Shown here: piece by piece, positions 8,598-17,941 of the stretch
Layout: each line of letters begins with the position of its first letter
How positions within the stretch are numbered: the first letter of the stretch is position 1
Source: Nitrososphaeraceae archaeon
GTDB taxonomy: Archaea > Thermoproteota > Nitrososphaeria > Nitrososphaerales > Nitrososphaeraceae
DNA length: 49,520 nucleotides
NCBI GenBank assembly: GCA_025923455.1
Contig: JAICFW010000058.1
Coordinates: forward strand, 1 to 49,520
Reading direction: 5' to 3'
Position numbers and translations under genes: made by a program
The notes under the pieces: generated by a model
Told to the model about the DNA's origin: nothing
The model's input: only the letters and a program-made list of their open reading frames with translations
Database searches by the model: none

Positions 8598-9314
8598 TTA
8601 GAGTATACCTTCTGCAGGGAACTTCATTCCAAATATCTTGATAGTCTTATCTTTAGATTGTGCATATTTTTCTATAATTTTCCAATTTTCCACAATTATA
8701 TTTGCAACGATCCTTGGCACCATATTTTGCCATGATTCTGTCGAAGATTCACCAGCTTTATTTCTATTATTTTGACTAAGGTTAACTTTATGATTTGAAT
8801 GATCCATATCATTTTTCAAATTTATGGTAAACTCATCCTTACCTAGTTTTTCTAAAGCTTCTCGGTACAATAATCCTTTCACATCCGATGAAGATATTTC
8901 GAGCCGTTTTGCCTTTATGGGGTGCAGATTATAGAATCGCAAAGCTATCCTTTCAGCCTTATCCCCTGTATACGAAATGAATCGGTCTTCTTCTATATCA
9001 CGCAAGACTCCACTTCGCAGAGACCATGAAAATGGTGAAAAAATCGGTGGAAGATATTTTATGAATGGAGATATGAACTTGTAATTAGGCAAAATTTCTA
9101 TATTATCCTGATCTTTGAACAATCCTAATAGCATCTTTTTTCTTAATTCGTAGGAAAATGGAAAGGTTCTTGTATTTACTTCTCTGCCTTGCTTTAGAAA
9201 AACTACTGGGAAAACATAAACATGATAATCTCTAGCTAATTGAGAGATTATTCTCTCATGGGAATATGTGACTGGATTTAAATGGGCAAGATAAAGAGCT
9301 GCAATTTTTTCCAA
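8598..9314 (-). CDS. nucleotidyltransferase-like protein (HIGH-type fold)
   Basis: The 238-residue protein begins with a beta strand and a degenerate HIGH-like motif (LYLAHLNPVTYSHERII), the place where cytidylyl- and NMN-adenylyltransferases bind the nucleotide. Later it has SYTGDKAERIALRFYNLHPIKAKRLEISSSDVKGLLY, which resembles the ISST.[IV]R motif of that superfamily. The region about 178-200 is a polar Asn/Ser-rich insert. The start is TTG at 9314. The substrate cannot be named. It heads the minus-strand cluster that runs to the acetyltransferase. Confidence 0.65.
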   Translation of the reverse strand: MEKIAALYLAHLNPVTYSHERIISQLARDYHVYVFPVVFLKQGREVNTRTFPFSYELRKKMLLGLFKDQDNIEILPNYKFISPFIKYLPPIFSPFSWSLRSGVLRDIEEDRFISYTGDKAERIALRFYNLHPIKAKRLEISSSDVKGLLYREALEKLGKDEFTINLKNDMDHSNHKVNLSQNNRNKAGESSTESWQNMVPRIVANIIVENWKIIEKYAQSKDKTIKIFGMKFPAEGIL

Positions 9315-9360
9315 TTATAAAGCTGAAGAGATATAATAACAAAAAGTAAGGAGAAAGCTC

Positions 9361-9672
9361 CTATGCTTTCTTTACTTCAATTTCTATTGTAGAGACATTC
9401 CTTGTTCTGCCATCTTCTGCTTGTAGTGTTTCTGATCCAATCCTGACGTCGCCTATTGCATACCCAGCATTTTCCATTCTCTTTAGGATTATCTGTGAAA
9501 CATCGACTGCTCTTCCAATGCTCAACCCTCTGGCCTTTATGGTGACTGATGGTTGATTTGCTAGTTGAATGAGTGTAGATGTCACATATGCCATCAGAGG
9601 TTTCTTACCTATGTATATAGAATCGCGGGGTCCATCTCTTTGTGGTTGTGTATTTTGTTGTACTTCAGACAT
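9361..9672 (-). CDS. alba: DNA/RNA-binding protein Alba
   Basis: The 103-residue protein is a standard Alba: a short polar N-terminal tail, then IYIGKKPLMAYVTSTL with the nucleic-acid-binding Lys pair, then VTIKARGLSIGRAVDVSQII, and the beta-hairpin loop around RIGSETLQAEDGRTRNVSTIEI. Alba dimers coat DNA and bind RNA in archaea. The Lys pair that is acetylated or methylated in other archaea is present. It is transcribed away from the gene at 9863. Identification is firm. Confidence 0.95.
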   Translation of the reverse strand: MSEVQQNTQPQRDGPRDSIYIGKKPLMAYVTSTLIQLANQPSVTIKARGLSIGRAVDVSQIILKRMENAGYAIGDVRIGSETLQAEDGRTRNVSTIEIEVKKA

Positions 9673-9862
9673 GAAAACCGTTAGTCAAAAGGATAATTTA
9701 AATCTAAAAGACAGTACCCCGGTACGAAAAAAACCAGATCTCATATTCAATCGTGTTCACCTATTCTCCAATTATGACAAAAATCGTAACTCAAATGTAA
9801 GAATAGGACTCAAACGTCCATCTCACGGTTATATATTTGGCCTGCGATTGTACTATTAATTT

Positions 9863-10372
9863 ATGAAGAGAAACTTCAAGGATGAAACCAACCCAAAAGA
9901 TAAATCACATGAATCAATTACGGATAAAGAATCTAATTTACAAAATGAAGAGTTATCGACAGAAATTCCGAAAGAAGACAATAGTAGGCCAATAAACTCG
10001 GAAAAAAAATTCAGGAGAACAAATTCAAATGTCAAGATAGAAGATTATGACTTGATAGTAAACAGCCTAAGAGACGCCAGCACTTCGTTCAAGGATGTTA
10101 TTTTCTCTCTTTCCAAAAAAGCTCAAGAAATTAGAGATAAGGCCGAAGAAACGTTCATAGTGGGAGCTAAGAGGGATGCAAGAGATATCCAGGCACTTGG
10201 AGACTATGTAGAAAACGTGATCAAGGGTTTTGAAGATACCATGTCAGAAATTAAAATGAGAAATTATGGCGACGAAGAAAAGCTACTTAAAGGCTACAAG
10301 AAGCTACTCGAAGAGCAAATTAATCTCATTAATGCAAGAATAGAACTGGTAAAGAGACTTAAATCTAGATAA
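9863..10372 (+). CDS. hypothetical coiled-coil protein
   Basis: The 169-residue protein has a disordered, charged N-terminal third (residues 1-57, rich in K, E, S, N) followed by helices with heptad-like spacing (LIVNSLRDASTSFKDVIFSLSKKAQEIRDKAEETF and EEKLLKGYKKLLEEQINLINARIELVKRLKS). No enzyme motif, Cys or membrane span is seen. It diverges from alba, with 190 bp between the two starts. A structural or chromatin-related role is possible from the neighbour only. Family not recognised. Confidence 0.7.
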   Translation: MKRNFKDETNPKDKSHESITDKESNLQNEELSTEIPKEDNSRPINSEKKFRRTNSNVKIEDYDLIVNSLRDASTSFKDVIFSLSKKAQEIRDKAEETFIVGAKRDARDIQALGDYVENVIKGFEDTMSEIKMRNYGDEEKLLKGYKKLLEEQINLINARIELVKRLKSR

Positions 10373-10485
10373 TTATGATAATTTAGAGATTTTATTTACC
10401 ATAAATTAATATTACCATATTCATCAACGATTTACCTATTCTTAGAAACAATATTTTATCATGAGGTATTTTTTTATTTTCTTTA

Positions 10486-11145
10486 TTGAGAATATTTAAG
10501 TGCATGCACATATCAATACTAGAAAACATGCCATCAATATTCGATAATATAAATCGGAGTAGCTTATCGATTGCATTATCAGTCCTTGCTATTTTTTCAA
10601 TCTTTCTGATTATTGACTATATTGAACATAATATGGCATTTGCCCTATTTCACGAAAATCCAATAATTCCAATTGCTGTTGAATCAGAGTTTCTTACCTA
10701 CGACGACATTATTACTGGATTTAGCATGAAATATCCTCAGGATTGGGATAGAGCACAACACATTGACAAATCGGTTACATTCCACGCTCCAAGGGAGATT
10801 AATTCTGATACAAATCCCGCAGATCTTGGTATTATGGTAATGCAAGTAGGATCAAATACTACACTTTCTTCCATAACACAGAATCAACTCAACACCCTAA
10901 AGAAACTATACCCGGACTTTCAAATTCAGGAATCCGTTGAAACCGTTTTTGTGGGGCATCCGGCGCATATGATTATCTTTACGGCAACCGATAACACACA
11001 AAATATGCGAAAAGCAATGCAGATCTGGTTTAAGGAAGATACCAAAGCATTTTTGATAACTTATAAATCAGATAATGAGAGATATTCTAAATATCTATCT
11101 ACCATTGATAGAATGTTAAATACCTTTTATACCTACAAAAATTAG
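10486..11145 (+). CDS. PsbP-like membrane-anchored secreted protein
   Basis: The frame starts at TTG 10486; ATGs at 10504 and 10528 are better candidates because the signal/anchor segment (SSLSIALSVLAIFSIFLIIDYI) then lies nearer the N-terminus. The mature domain has the PsbP pattern seen across ammonia oxidisers: GFSMKYPQDWDR, TFHAPRE, LGIMVMQVG, then VGHPAHMIIFTAT and a final YSKYLSTIDRMLNTF. A second relative lies at 25406-26056. These proteins face the outside of the cell; their role in archaea is unknown. Confidence 0.8.
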   Translation: MRIFKCMHISILENMPSIFDNINRSSLSIALSVLAIFSIFLIIDYIEHNMAFALFHENPIIPIAVESEFLTYDDIITGFSMKYPQDWDRAQHIDKSVTFHAPREINSDTNPADLGIMVMQVGSNTTLSSITQNQLNTLKKLYPDFQIQESVETVFVGHPAHMIIFTATDNTQNMRKAMQIWFKEDTKAFLITYKSDNERYSKYLSTIDRMLNTFYTYKN

Positions 11146-11232
11146 CTTAATCAGAGAAGGGTAAAGCGAATTATACCACAAAATTTAGTATATCTCCAGC
11201 AGTCACTAATACCAAATTTAGAGATCATCTGC

Positions 11233-13371
11233 TTATTCTTCGGGCAGCCTTGAAATTGTCAACAAATCTTCAATTTTCTCTTCGCTAACTCCTTTCTTAG
11301 CCAATTCTCTTCTCAGTTTCTTCTTATCTTTAATCTTCTGGGGCACGTTTCTTGTATACTGAGTAATATAATCGATAAATTGAGGATCGTCAATTGTAGC
11401 ATTGTTAAATTCTGTGCTGGAATTTACTGTTAATGTTTCATAGTTTGGGTTTATTATGATTGAATTTGTAAGTTCAGTATGCTTAAGGTCAGCGCCACCT
11501 AAATCAACACCAACCAGTCTGGCGCCACCCAGATTAGCGCCCACTAATCTGGCGCCACCCAGATTAGCGCCCACTAACTTTGCACCTACCAGATGAGCAT
11601 CTCTTAGGTTAGCTCCCCAAAGACGAGTACTCACTAAATTAGCTCCCCAAAGACGGGCCCCAACCAGATCAGCACCTCCTAAGTTTGTGCCGACTAATCT
11701 TGCACCGCTTAAGTTAGCACCCATCAAATCAGCACCGCTTAAGTTAGCACCCATCAAATCAGCACCATCAATGTCACTTCCGCTTAAGTTAGCACCCATT
11801 AGATCCGCATCCCTCAAATCCGCATCCCTCAAATCCGCATCCCTCAAATCCGCATCCCTCAAATCCGCATCCCTCAAATCCGCATCCCTCAAATCCGCTT
11901 CTCTCATAGATAAAATCTTAAATTCGTTGGCCCTTTTATCATTAAATTCATTAATCTTTCCACTTTGCAGTAACTTTATAGCTTCGTAGTTTATTGCTTT
12001 TCTATGTTTACTGGTTGGTTCTACAGAAGTTTCTATAGCATGTCTATAGATATTCCAATCCCGTACATTTCTTAAAGTATCTGAATTTTGAATTAGAAAT
12101 CTCCATAAATCAGAGTCTGTCTTAAAATCCCGTAACACTTTCCACACTTTCATATCTCCCTCCTCATTTTTTCCTTCGTACAGGTCCAGACTCTTTAGGC
12201 GTGTTTCGTCATCCATTTTTAGATACTTATCTAATCCCTTAAAGAATGATTCATCTGATCTTACCAATATATTATAAAACTTGGCCCATCGTAAATGAAT
12301 GGCTTGAATTATAAGTAATTCTTTTGCCTCAAAATTTTTCTTACCCGAAAAAATCAATTCTTTTGCCTCAAAATTTTTCTTACCCGAAAAAATTTCATGC
12401 GCCACAAAAAAGTTGTTCAAGAATCTTTTGATCTCTCTGGGATTATTGTCTATAGCTACTGAAATTAGATCTATATTTTTTTCTACTACGTCCTTGAACT
12501 TATCATGGATCATCCCTTTTTTTATTAAATCTTTGACCAGGTTAACAATATCATGATTACTCCATTTGGGTAAAGTAATTGGTATTTGAATCAACTTCTT
12601 AATATAATGCTCTCCATCAATACTCATTTTGTTATTTTCAATATTGCTATACTTGATAATCATATCATGACTTATTCCAATGATGTAAACAAATCCCTCA
12701 ATATCATGAAATATTCTTACGAGTTCTAAAATTTCAAGCGCTCTCTTGGGAGGACATTTATCTAAATCATCTACAAATACAATAATCCTGAATGCAGGAT
12801 TATCTAGCCGGAGGTTTCTTAATTCTTTCTTGATCTCTTCCAAACCATCAAAGTAGACCGTATCTCTATCTAATTCTGCTATTAGTTGGATCTTTGAATT
12901 TAATTCCCTTTTAAAAGTATCAAGCATCTCATCTGAAATTTCATCCTCTTCTGAAGCGTACTTGGATATGATTGATGTAAGGATATCTGGAGTTTTCTTG
13001 AGATAATTTATTGCACTTGTTTCCAACTTCCGTTTCAAAACTTGAAATTGTTTCTCAGACGGTAACGAAAATGCAATGCTTTTTAACAATGAAACCAGCG
13101 GGAATTGTTCCTGTTTATAGCGCCACGGTTCAAGTCTTATTCTGATCAAATCTTTATCAGTTTGCAGGACTTTGTCAACAGCATTAATCAAAGTGGTCTT
13201 TCCTGTTCCCCAATCGCCGAAAATCCCAATAGTAAATTTTGGATGTGAGTTTCTTACAATGTTGACTATAGCATTAGCATACAAATTGAAATCAAGAATT
13301 GGATCATTGGCAATGTCGTCTGTTAAGATTAACCCTCTTTGAAATAGTTCATCCTCCGTGGACAAAATCAC
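11233..13371 (-). CDS. KAP family P-loop NTPase fused to pentapeptide repeats
   Basis: The 712-residue protein has the KAP domain with Walker A GDWGTGKT (52-59) and Walker B VFVDDLDKCPPKRALEIL (198-215), including the family DDLD.C.P. A helical linker follows, then about 28 pentapeptide repeats A(D/N)LxX at roughly 487-629, forming a right-handed quadrilateral helix, and a charged C-terminal tail. There is no clear membrane hairpin inside the NTPase. A 39-bp in-frame tandem duplication repeats IFSGKKNFEAKEL near residues 326-351. Six near-identical 15-bp units encode ADLRD at 11810-11905. KAP proteins in bacteria include the phage-exclusion protein PifA, so a defence role is possible but unproven. 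Confidence 0.88.
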   Translation of the reverse strand: MILSTEDELFQRGLILTDDIANDPILDFNLYANAIVNIVRNSHPKFTIGIFGDWGTGKTTLINAVDKVLQTDKDLIRIRLEPWRYKQEQFPLVSLLKSIAFSLPSEKQFQVLKRKLETSAINYLKKTPDILTSIISKYASEEDEISDEMLDTFKRELNSKIQLIAELDRDTVYFDGLEEIKKELRNLRLDNPAFRIIVFVDDLDKCPPKRALEILELVRIFHDIEGFVYIIGISHDMIIKYSNIENNKMSIDGEHYIKKLIQIPITLPKWSNHDIVNLVKDLIKKGMIHDKFKDVVEKNIDLISVAIDNNPREIKRFLNNFFVAHEIFSGKKNFEAKELIFSGKKNFEAKELLIIQAIHLRWAKFYNILVRSDESFFKGLDKYLKMDDETRLKSLDLYEGKNEEGDMKVWKVLRDFKTDSDLWRFLIQNSDTLRNVRDWNIYRHAIETSVEPTSKHRKAINYEAIKLLQSGKINEFNDKRANEFKILSMREADLRDADLRDADLRDADLRDADLRDADLRDADLMGANLSGSDIDGADLMGANLSGADLMGANLSGARLVGTNLGGADLVGARLWGANLVSTRLWGANLRDAHLVGAKLVGANLGGARLVGANLGGARLVGVDLGGADLKHTELTNSIIINPNYETLTVNSSTEFNNATIDDPQFIDYITQYTRNVPQKIKDKKKLRRELAKKGVSEEKIEDLLTISRLPEE

Positions 13372-13633
13372 ATCTTACTTTAAACTTGATTCATTTTTAA
13401 GTATTTGTTGCTAATGAAGTTAATCTGGAATATTTTTGGATCTTGAAGAATAAGACATCCAGATTTTGCGCTAATAATTTATTAATTGATGTCTAATGAG
13501 CTCCAAGTAATATCAATGCGTTTTGGGGACTGCATTAGCCACAGCTTGTCGTAACCTCTGTTTTTGTACTCTGTTTATTTATTCTTATTTATGGAGACTT
13601 CTATTTTACACATTGTTTTCAAATCTATTAATC
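13372..13633. other. gene-poor stretch
   Basis: This AT-rich stretch follows the start of the KAP gene. I see promoter-like T/A runs near 13380-13400 but no convincing gene, repeat or RNA. A frame that enters it from a TTG at 13523 is treated under the next entry. Confidence 0.4.
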
Positions 13634-13765
13634 ATGTGCGAATTAAAGATGAATACTTATTTAGAGACCATTAGTGTCAGTTTGGCACTTCTCTGGATAC
13701 TTTCCAAATTATATGATGATACCTTAAAAGAGAGGTATTATTCAAGAGTAACATCGAAGCATTAA
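13634..13765 (+). CDS. possible small membrane protein
   Basis: From the ATG at 13634 the frame gives 43 residues, MCELKMNTYLE followed by a hydrophobic span (TISVSLALLWILSKLY) and a charged tail (DDTLKERYYSRVTSKH). The frame stays open upstream to a TTG at 13523, which would add a second hydrophobic stretch rich in Phe, Leu and Tyr. Nothing else supports it, and the upstream part could be chance reading of AT-rich DNA. Confidence 0.3.
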   Translation: MCELKMNTYLETISVSLALLWILSKLYDDTLKERYYSRVTSKH

Positions 13766-13810
13766 ATTTCTCATAATTTTCATAAATGATTTCATAATTG
13801 TGCGCAGTAA

Positions 13811-14149
13811 TTATTGAAGGGGATTTATTGAATGTCCTATAATACTATCCCCTTTCATGATAATGCAACACGGACACTTTTGTTCTATACAAACTGCTGC
13901 CTGTTCATGTTTACATACTGTACAAATACAGGGCTGTTGTTGAATTTTCCCCAGCTGTTCCATTTCTTTCTTTTCTCTGCGAGATCTTTCGTCAGCATAC
14001 AGCCATAGAAATACGACAGGTATTCCAATTGCAAAGAAAATGAGCATAGTACGTACAGGAACTTTCAAGACAAATAATGCAAGACCGAAAATCAATACTC
14101 CTATACCTAAAGTTGCAAGCCAGCGGTTTGTAAGGTTATCCATATCCAT
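13811..14149 (-). CDS. two-span membrane protein with Cys-rich cytosolic tail
   Basis: The 112-residue protein has two hydrophobic spans (LATLGIGVLIFGLALFVL and TMLIFFAIGIPVVFLWLY), a charged linker (ADERSRREKKEMEQLG), and a tail with Cys at CICTVCKHEQ...VCIEQKCPCCI. The seven Cys and two His could bind one or two metal ions. The tail lies on the positive-inside side, so it is probably cytosolic. It follows the gene at 14163 by 13 bp on the same strand, suggesting one transcript. The family is not recognised. Confidence 0.75.
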   Translation of the reverse strand: MDMDNLTNRWLATLGIGVLIFGLALFVLKVPVRTMLIFFAIGIPVVFLWLYADERSRREKKEMEQLGKIQQQPCICTVCKHEQAAVCIEQKCPCCIIMKGDSIIGHSINPLQ

Positions 14150-14162
14150 TTTAATTCATCTT

Positions 14163-14456
14163 CTACCTAATGTAAGGACTTTCTCCCTCATCATTTTCAA
14201 TATCTTTGTCTTTTTCATTCAAATTAATATCAGTTGAATCAATGTAAGTCTTTTTCTTTTTCCTTAGCAGTCTTCTGACTTCTTCAAGTATCTCCCTCAA
14301 TTGATCCTCGGAGATCTTGGCGATTTTAGCATCACATTCTATGCCTTTTAAATCAAGCACCTGCTCTGTTAGTCTAATAATCTCTTCTCTGTCTCTTTCT
14401 TCATCATCGGTAAGCATGTTAGCGCTTTTGAATCGGAAAAAGGCAAATTCGCTCAT
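14163..14456 (-). CDS. hypothetical helical protein
   Basis: The 97-residue protein is highly charged and helical (ANMLTDDEERDREEIIRLTEQVLDL, then KISEDQLREILEEVRRLLRKKKK), with a disordered acidic tail. It lacks membrane spans; a single Cys is present. It lies just upstream of the Cys-rich membrane protein on the same strand with 13 bp between them, so the two may work together. No domain recognised. Confidence 0.65.
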   Translation of the reverse strand: MSEFAFFRFKSANMLTDDEERDREEIIRLTEQVLDLKGIECDAKIAKISEDQLREILEEVRRLLRKKKKTYIDSTDINLNEKDKDIENDEGESPYIR

Positions 14457-14710
14457 CTATAGTAATAATACAACAAACTTATTATTATTATATCATGATT
14501 GATTGGGCTTAAGACTGGAACTTTAACTATTATTATGTATCTTGGAATCTTACAAAAATACTCCAAATATTAATTTTTATCTAATATAATATCTGATTAC
14601 TTTTTCTTTTTAATGTTCCCAAACATCCAGTTCTTGTTTTAGGTTTCATCTAGAAATCAATCCTTTAAAAAGCTAAAGTAACTTGGTAAATGTTGCTAAA
14701 AATTATAACA

Positions 14711-15124
14711 TTACATCAAGCCTTCTACGGGAGCAAATCCATGATAATATGGAATTTGACCCAATTCCTCTTTTGGTGGAATTTCTACAACTGATATTAG
14801 ATGCCCTTCCGGATCCTCAATAATTGCATGTTTTCCGAAAGATTCCTCGGTAATCCTCTTATGGAATTTGACCCCTTTTCCTTCGAGCTTTTTACAAACA
14901 TATTCCAGGTTATTGACATTGAATCCTACTAGCATATTTGAAAATCCTTTCTGTTTTATGCGCGCAGGATGTAATGCTAATACAGCACCTTGAGCTTCAT
15001 TTTGAAATTCAACCCAATCTGGTGACTGGTTTTTTATTTTAAGTTCAAGAATATCCCTGTAGAAGTTTACACTTTTTTCTAAATCCTCAACTAAAAGAAT
15101 AGCAGCGCCCAGTCGTTTGAACAT
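14711..15124 (-). CDS. VOC/glyoxalase superfamily protein
   Basis: The 137-residue protein has a single vicinal-oxygen-chelate module pair: GAAILLVEDLEKSVNFYRDILELK, then VLALHPA.., FNVNNLEYVCKKLEGKGVKF, and the end EESFGKHAIIEDPEGHLISVVE. His and Glu residues at the metal positions are partly kept (H in VLALHPA, E in SVVE). Members include glyoxalase I, dioxygenases and resistance proteins; the reaction cannot be named. The extra C-terminal tail (PPKEELGQIPYYHGFAPVEGLM) is unusual for the family's short members. Confidence 0.85.
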   Translation of the reverse strand: MFKRLGAAILLVEDLEKSVNFYRDILELKIKNQSPDWVEFQNEAQGAVLALHPARIKQKGFSNMLVGFNVNNLEYVCKKLEGKGVKFHKRITEESFGKHAIIEDPEGHLISVVEIPPKEELGQIPYYHGFAPVEGLM

Positions 15125-15438
15125 TCAATTCTTCTTATTTCTTTACACTTAAATTTGATTCGGTTTGCAATTCTTCATTTTACAAATCTTGATATCTTAT
15201 CATCAGCTTTCGTCAAAAAAGACCAAAATTAACCTGATGGTATATAGTAAACAGCCGTTACAGTTATCAAAATTCTGATACTATTGCAAAAGGATGTTTG
15301 ACAATCTATAATAGTTTGTAAGAAAAGGAACACCAAAGTGCTGAAAATAATATCCAAGAATGGTAATTAAAACAAATGGTTTATTGACCAAAAAAGAACT
15401 CTGGAAATGGTATTATGTTATGTTGTAGTATCATTAAC
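15125..15438. other. intergenic stretch without recognised gene
   Basis: Between the divergent VOC gene and the small Cys/His protein I see only AT-rich sequence. A 22-codon frame near 15361 is too short and lacks features. No strong inverted repeat is visible. Confidence 0.4.
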
Positions 15439-15630
15439 ATGTTTGGATATTCTGATCATTTTGTAAATATAGTGGGTAATGCAGAAGAGCCAATTTGTGA
15501 TTATCGTACATGTCGTCACAAGCTTTCAGAACACTATCCATCAAGTCGTATCTGTAGGTGCTCTCACCCAAGTAATAAAGCGATTGGAGTAAGACTTTCC
15601 ACAACTGCTAAGAGTACAATTCATCTGTAA
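15439..15630 (+). CDS. small Cys/His-rich putative zinc protein
   Basis: From the ATG at 15439 the product is 63 residues. The core CDYRTCRHKLSEHYPSSRICRCSHPSNKAIGV has C-x4-C-x-H, a second His, then C-x-C-x-H, which suggests a compact metal site. The layout is close to the 40-residue protein at 33985-34107 (CRCGH...GKH...CWCGC). An upstream ATG at 15415 is in frame but less convincing. The C-terminal STTAKSTIHL is polar. Function unknown. Confidence 0.6.
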   Translation: MFGYSDHFVNIVGNAEEPICDYRTCRHKLSEHYPSSRICRCSHPSNKAIGVRLSTTAKSTIHL

Positions 15631-15684
15631 ATCAAACAACAAACCAACTGTTAGTCAGGCTATGTTGTTAAACAAGTATGAATC

Positions 15685-15993
15685 TCACTTCAATTTGTTG
15701 ATGACAGAATCAACCTTTTGATCAAGATTTTGTTCTTTATCCAATCTTTCATCAATATGCACAATTGAAATTATTCTCTTTATTCCTGACGATTTAACTG
15801 CCTCATGTGCAATATTTATTGCATTCAGAATATCCACCATACTATTTGATTGAATTTGAGTTCCAAGTGGAGTAAGGGTTGCTCTCAGATCTTTGATCCC
15901 ACTAATTGCGTCAAAAGCTAGAGCTATTTCCTTACTCATGCTTGTTCCTGAACGAGAGCCAACAGGAACGAGACTTATCTCTGCGGTAATCAT
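15685..15993 (-). CDS. thiamine-binding MTH1187/YkoF-like (UPF0045) protein
   Basis: The 102-residue protein shows the UPF0045 pattern: ITAEISLVPVG at the start, a mid block LRATLTPLGTQIQSNSMVDILNAI.IAHEAV, and ending in helix EQNLDQKVDSVINKL. Structures of relatives form tetramers that bind thiamine or a related ring. The length is standard. The window also holds an NCS1 permease that could carry a thiamin pyrimidine, but it is far away. Function assignment rests on the family alone. Confidence 0.85.
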   Translation of the reverse strand: MITAEISLVPVGSRSGTSMSKEIALAFDAISGIKDLRATLTPLGTQIQSNSMVDILNAINIAHEAVKSSGIKRIISIVHIDERLDKEQNLDQKVDSVINKLK

Positions 15994-16116
15994 TCTATAA
16001 TTTTATTCTAAGAAAAATTATTTTAAGTACTCCTAATTATCAAAGGGTCTTGATTGAAAATGAGGTTTTTCTATTATCATTACCAATGTTTGAATGATGG
16101 AAGTCTGAGAGGAATA

Positions 16117-16572
16117 TTATTGTGTTTTATTTAGAACTATATTGTTTGTAATGGAATTAGATAGTGCAGCTGTCTTGTTCAAATCAGTAAATAATACAAC
16201 GGTAGTAATGGATTGAATAGTACTATTTGGTAAACTGGTAACAAATTGCTGAAAACCATTCTTTTCAGCTTTGAATCCATTGGGAATTGACGTCGTTTTC
16301 ATTAAAGTTCCATTAGCTGTATAAATTTTCATCGTCCCACTGATTTGTTTATCTACCGTCGCAGGATCTGTAACCGAATATGTGGTAGTTAACTTGATCA
16401 CCTGGACGTTCTTGCCCAGTGGTAAATAAAATTGGGCATCATTTAATTTTAGAACTATTTCCTTGCCATGGTGAGAAAATGCCGATTGCTGTAAAATCGG
16501 AAGGACAAATACGCCGACCATGATAAATAGGACAATATACCGATAATTTCCAGTTTTATTACTCCAGTTCAT
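16117..16572 (-). CDS. secreted protein of unknown function
   Basis: The 151-residue protein has a signal peptide (YRYIVLFIMVGVFVLPILQQSAFS) with likely cleavage before HHGKEI. The mature part is beta-rich with many Thr and Asn and several N-glycosylation-like NxT/NxS sites (ANGT, PNST, LNKT). It lacks Cys and enzyme motifs. This is the typical look of small exported thaumarchaeal proteins. It is followed 3' by open space and preceded by the MFS gene; no operon evidence. Confidence 0.7.
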   Translation of the reverse strand: MNWSNKTGNYRYIVLFIMVGVFVLPILQQSAFSHHGKEIVLKLNDAQFYLPLGKNVQVIKLTTTYSVTDPATVDKQISGTMKIYTANGTLMKTTSIPNGFKAEKNGFQQFVTSLPNSTIQSITTVVLFTDLNKTAALSNSITNNIVLNKTQ

Positions 16573-16712
16573 TCAGATATTCACCATTTTACTCATAGAA
16601 TATCATTTGAACATTTTATTCAAACTCGACATATATTAACAGTATATTATGCAGAATTGATTTTAATTAAGTGATAGTTTAGAATATTTGATCTTGATAC
16701 CAAATAATTTAT

Positions 16713-17867
16713 TCATTTTAACCTAACTACTGGAAGTATCAGTAGAATAATAACCAAGGCTCCTAATAACCAAGCCATCTCATATCCCAGGCCGCTCACT
16801 ATACTGGAAAATAAGACCGGAACCCAGAAGACCCCGAATAACGAAACACCATTTACGAAACTTACGGCAAGGGTCTGATACTGAGGTTGTGCCTTGTTGA
16901 TTTCTTTTGCTTTTGCATATACTATTACAAAACCTGCAGATAAGAAAAATCCTGTTATAAGGATCGATGCCGTAATAACATATAGTGAATCGGTAGCAAA
17001 ACCCACCAAACTGGACGCACTAATGATACCTGAAATCAACAGTAAATTCCTTGCATTCCCAATCTTGTCGTAGAGTTTCCCGAAAAATGGAGATGAGACA
17101 AGGGCAACAATTAGACTTAGGCTTCCTATCAACCCGGCATCAATTGGATTAATCTTTAAATGATCTACAAAGTAGAATACACTAAAAGTCAAAATCATAC
17201 TCGATCCTGCTTGAAATCCTAGCAATGTGATTCCAAGGACTATTAATGATTTGTTAAATAGAGTGCTAAAAACACGAGATACCTTAATCTTAAACTCATT
17301 CCTTATTTCATCGGCATCCCTTAGTAGTGTACTGCCTAGAATAATGGCAGTAGATATTCCCAACCCGCCACTCAAAATAAGTGTCGATCTCCAACCAAAT
17401 TGTTCCGCCAATATCACCCAACCAAATAATCCAATAATTCCGCCCAAGGCATGGGCTGAATTTAGTAATCCAATACCCAGTCCTTCCGATTCCTTTCCTA
17501 AATATTTCGAAACTAGGATAACGCTTGGACCAAAGAAACATGCCATTCCTAAACCAATTATGAATCTCAACAGGGTGATTTGCGAAGTATTACTAGCTAA
17601 TCCAGTTACTAATGCTGCAGATGAGGCAATCATGATTCCATAGATGGCAATCTTTCTAGGACCATACTTTGCAGCAATGATTCCTGCAGGTACTTGGAAC
17701 AGACCTACACCAATGAGAAAGCTGGCACTTATTATTCCAAGCATGGCGATATCTTCTTTAAAATCGGAAGCGACTAGGTAGAAGATAGAAGCAATGTTAA
17801 ACCAATTGATTGTATATACTACTCTTGCAAGCATTAATGAAAGAGTTGCGATTTTATATGGCTTCAT
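16713..17867 (-). CDS. MFS transporter
   Basis: The 384-residue protein has about twelve membrane spans and MFS features: after span 2 the loop PAGIIAAKYGPRKIAIYG (motif A type), then LLRFIIGLGMACFFGPS, LLNSAHALGGIIGLFGWVILAEQFGWRS, and in the second half FFGKLYDKIGNARN. The substrate cannot be told; similarity in style is to nitrate/cyanate/small-acid carriers. It lies 74 bp downstream of the cupredoxin-cyclase gene on the same strand and may be co-transcribed or controlled by its signal. Confidence 0.87.
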   Translation of the reverse strand: MKPYKIATLSLMLARVVYTINWFNIASIFYLVASDFKEDIAMLGIISASFLIGVGLFQVPAGIIAAKYGPRKIAIYGIMIASSAALVTGLASNTSQITLLRFIIGLGMACFFGPSVILVSKYLGKESEGLGIGLLNSAHALGGIIGLFGWVILAEQFGWRSTLILSGGLGISTAIILGSTLLRDADEIRNEFKIKVSRVFSTLFNKSLIVLGITLLGFQAGSSMILTFSVFYFVDHLKINPIDAGLIGSLSLIVALVSSPFFGKLYDKIGNARNLLLISGIISASSLVGFATDSLYVITASILITGFFLSAGFVIVYAKAKEINKAQPQYQTLAVSFVNGVSLFGVFWVPVLFSSIVSGLGYEMAWLLGALVIILLILPVVRLK

Positions 17868-17941
17868 AATATGATTACCTTTTTCTGAAAATTGTATTGT
17901 TTGTAAATAAGGACTGTTATACGCTCTATTGTCGAGAAACT

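Noticed and set aside
11810-11905. Regular 15-bp repeats that might suggest a satellite or CRISPR
   Set aside because: There are no spacers; the units encode ADLRD pentapeptides in frame inside the KAP gene.
11687-11989. Plus-strand 100-codon frame with periodic Lys/Ser/Ala
   Set aside because: It is the mirror of the pentapeptide repeats on the other strand.
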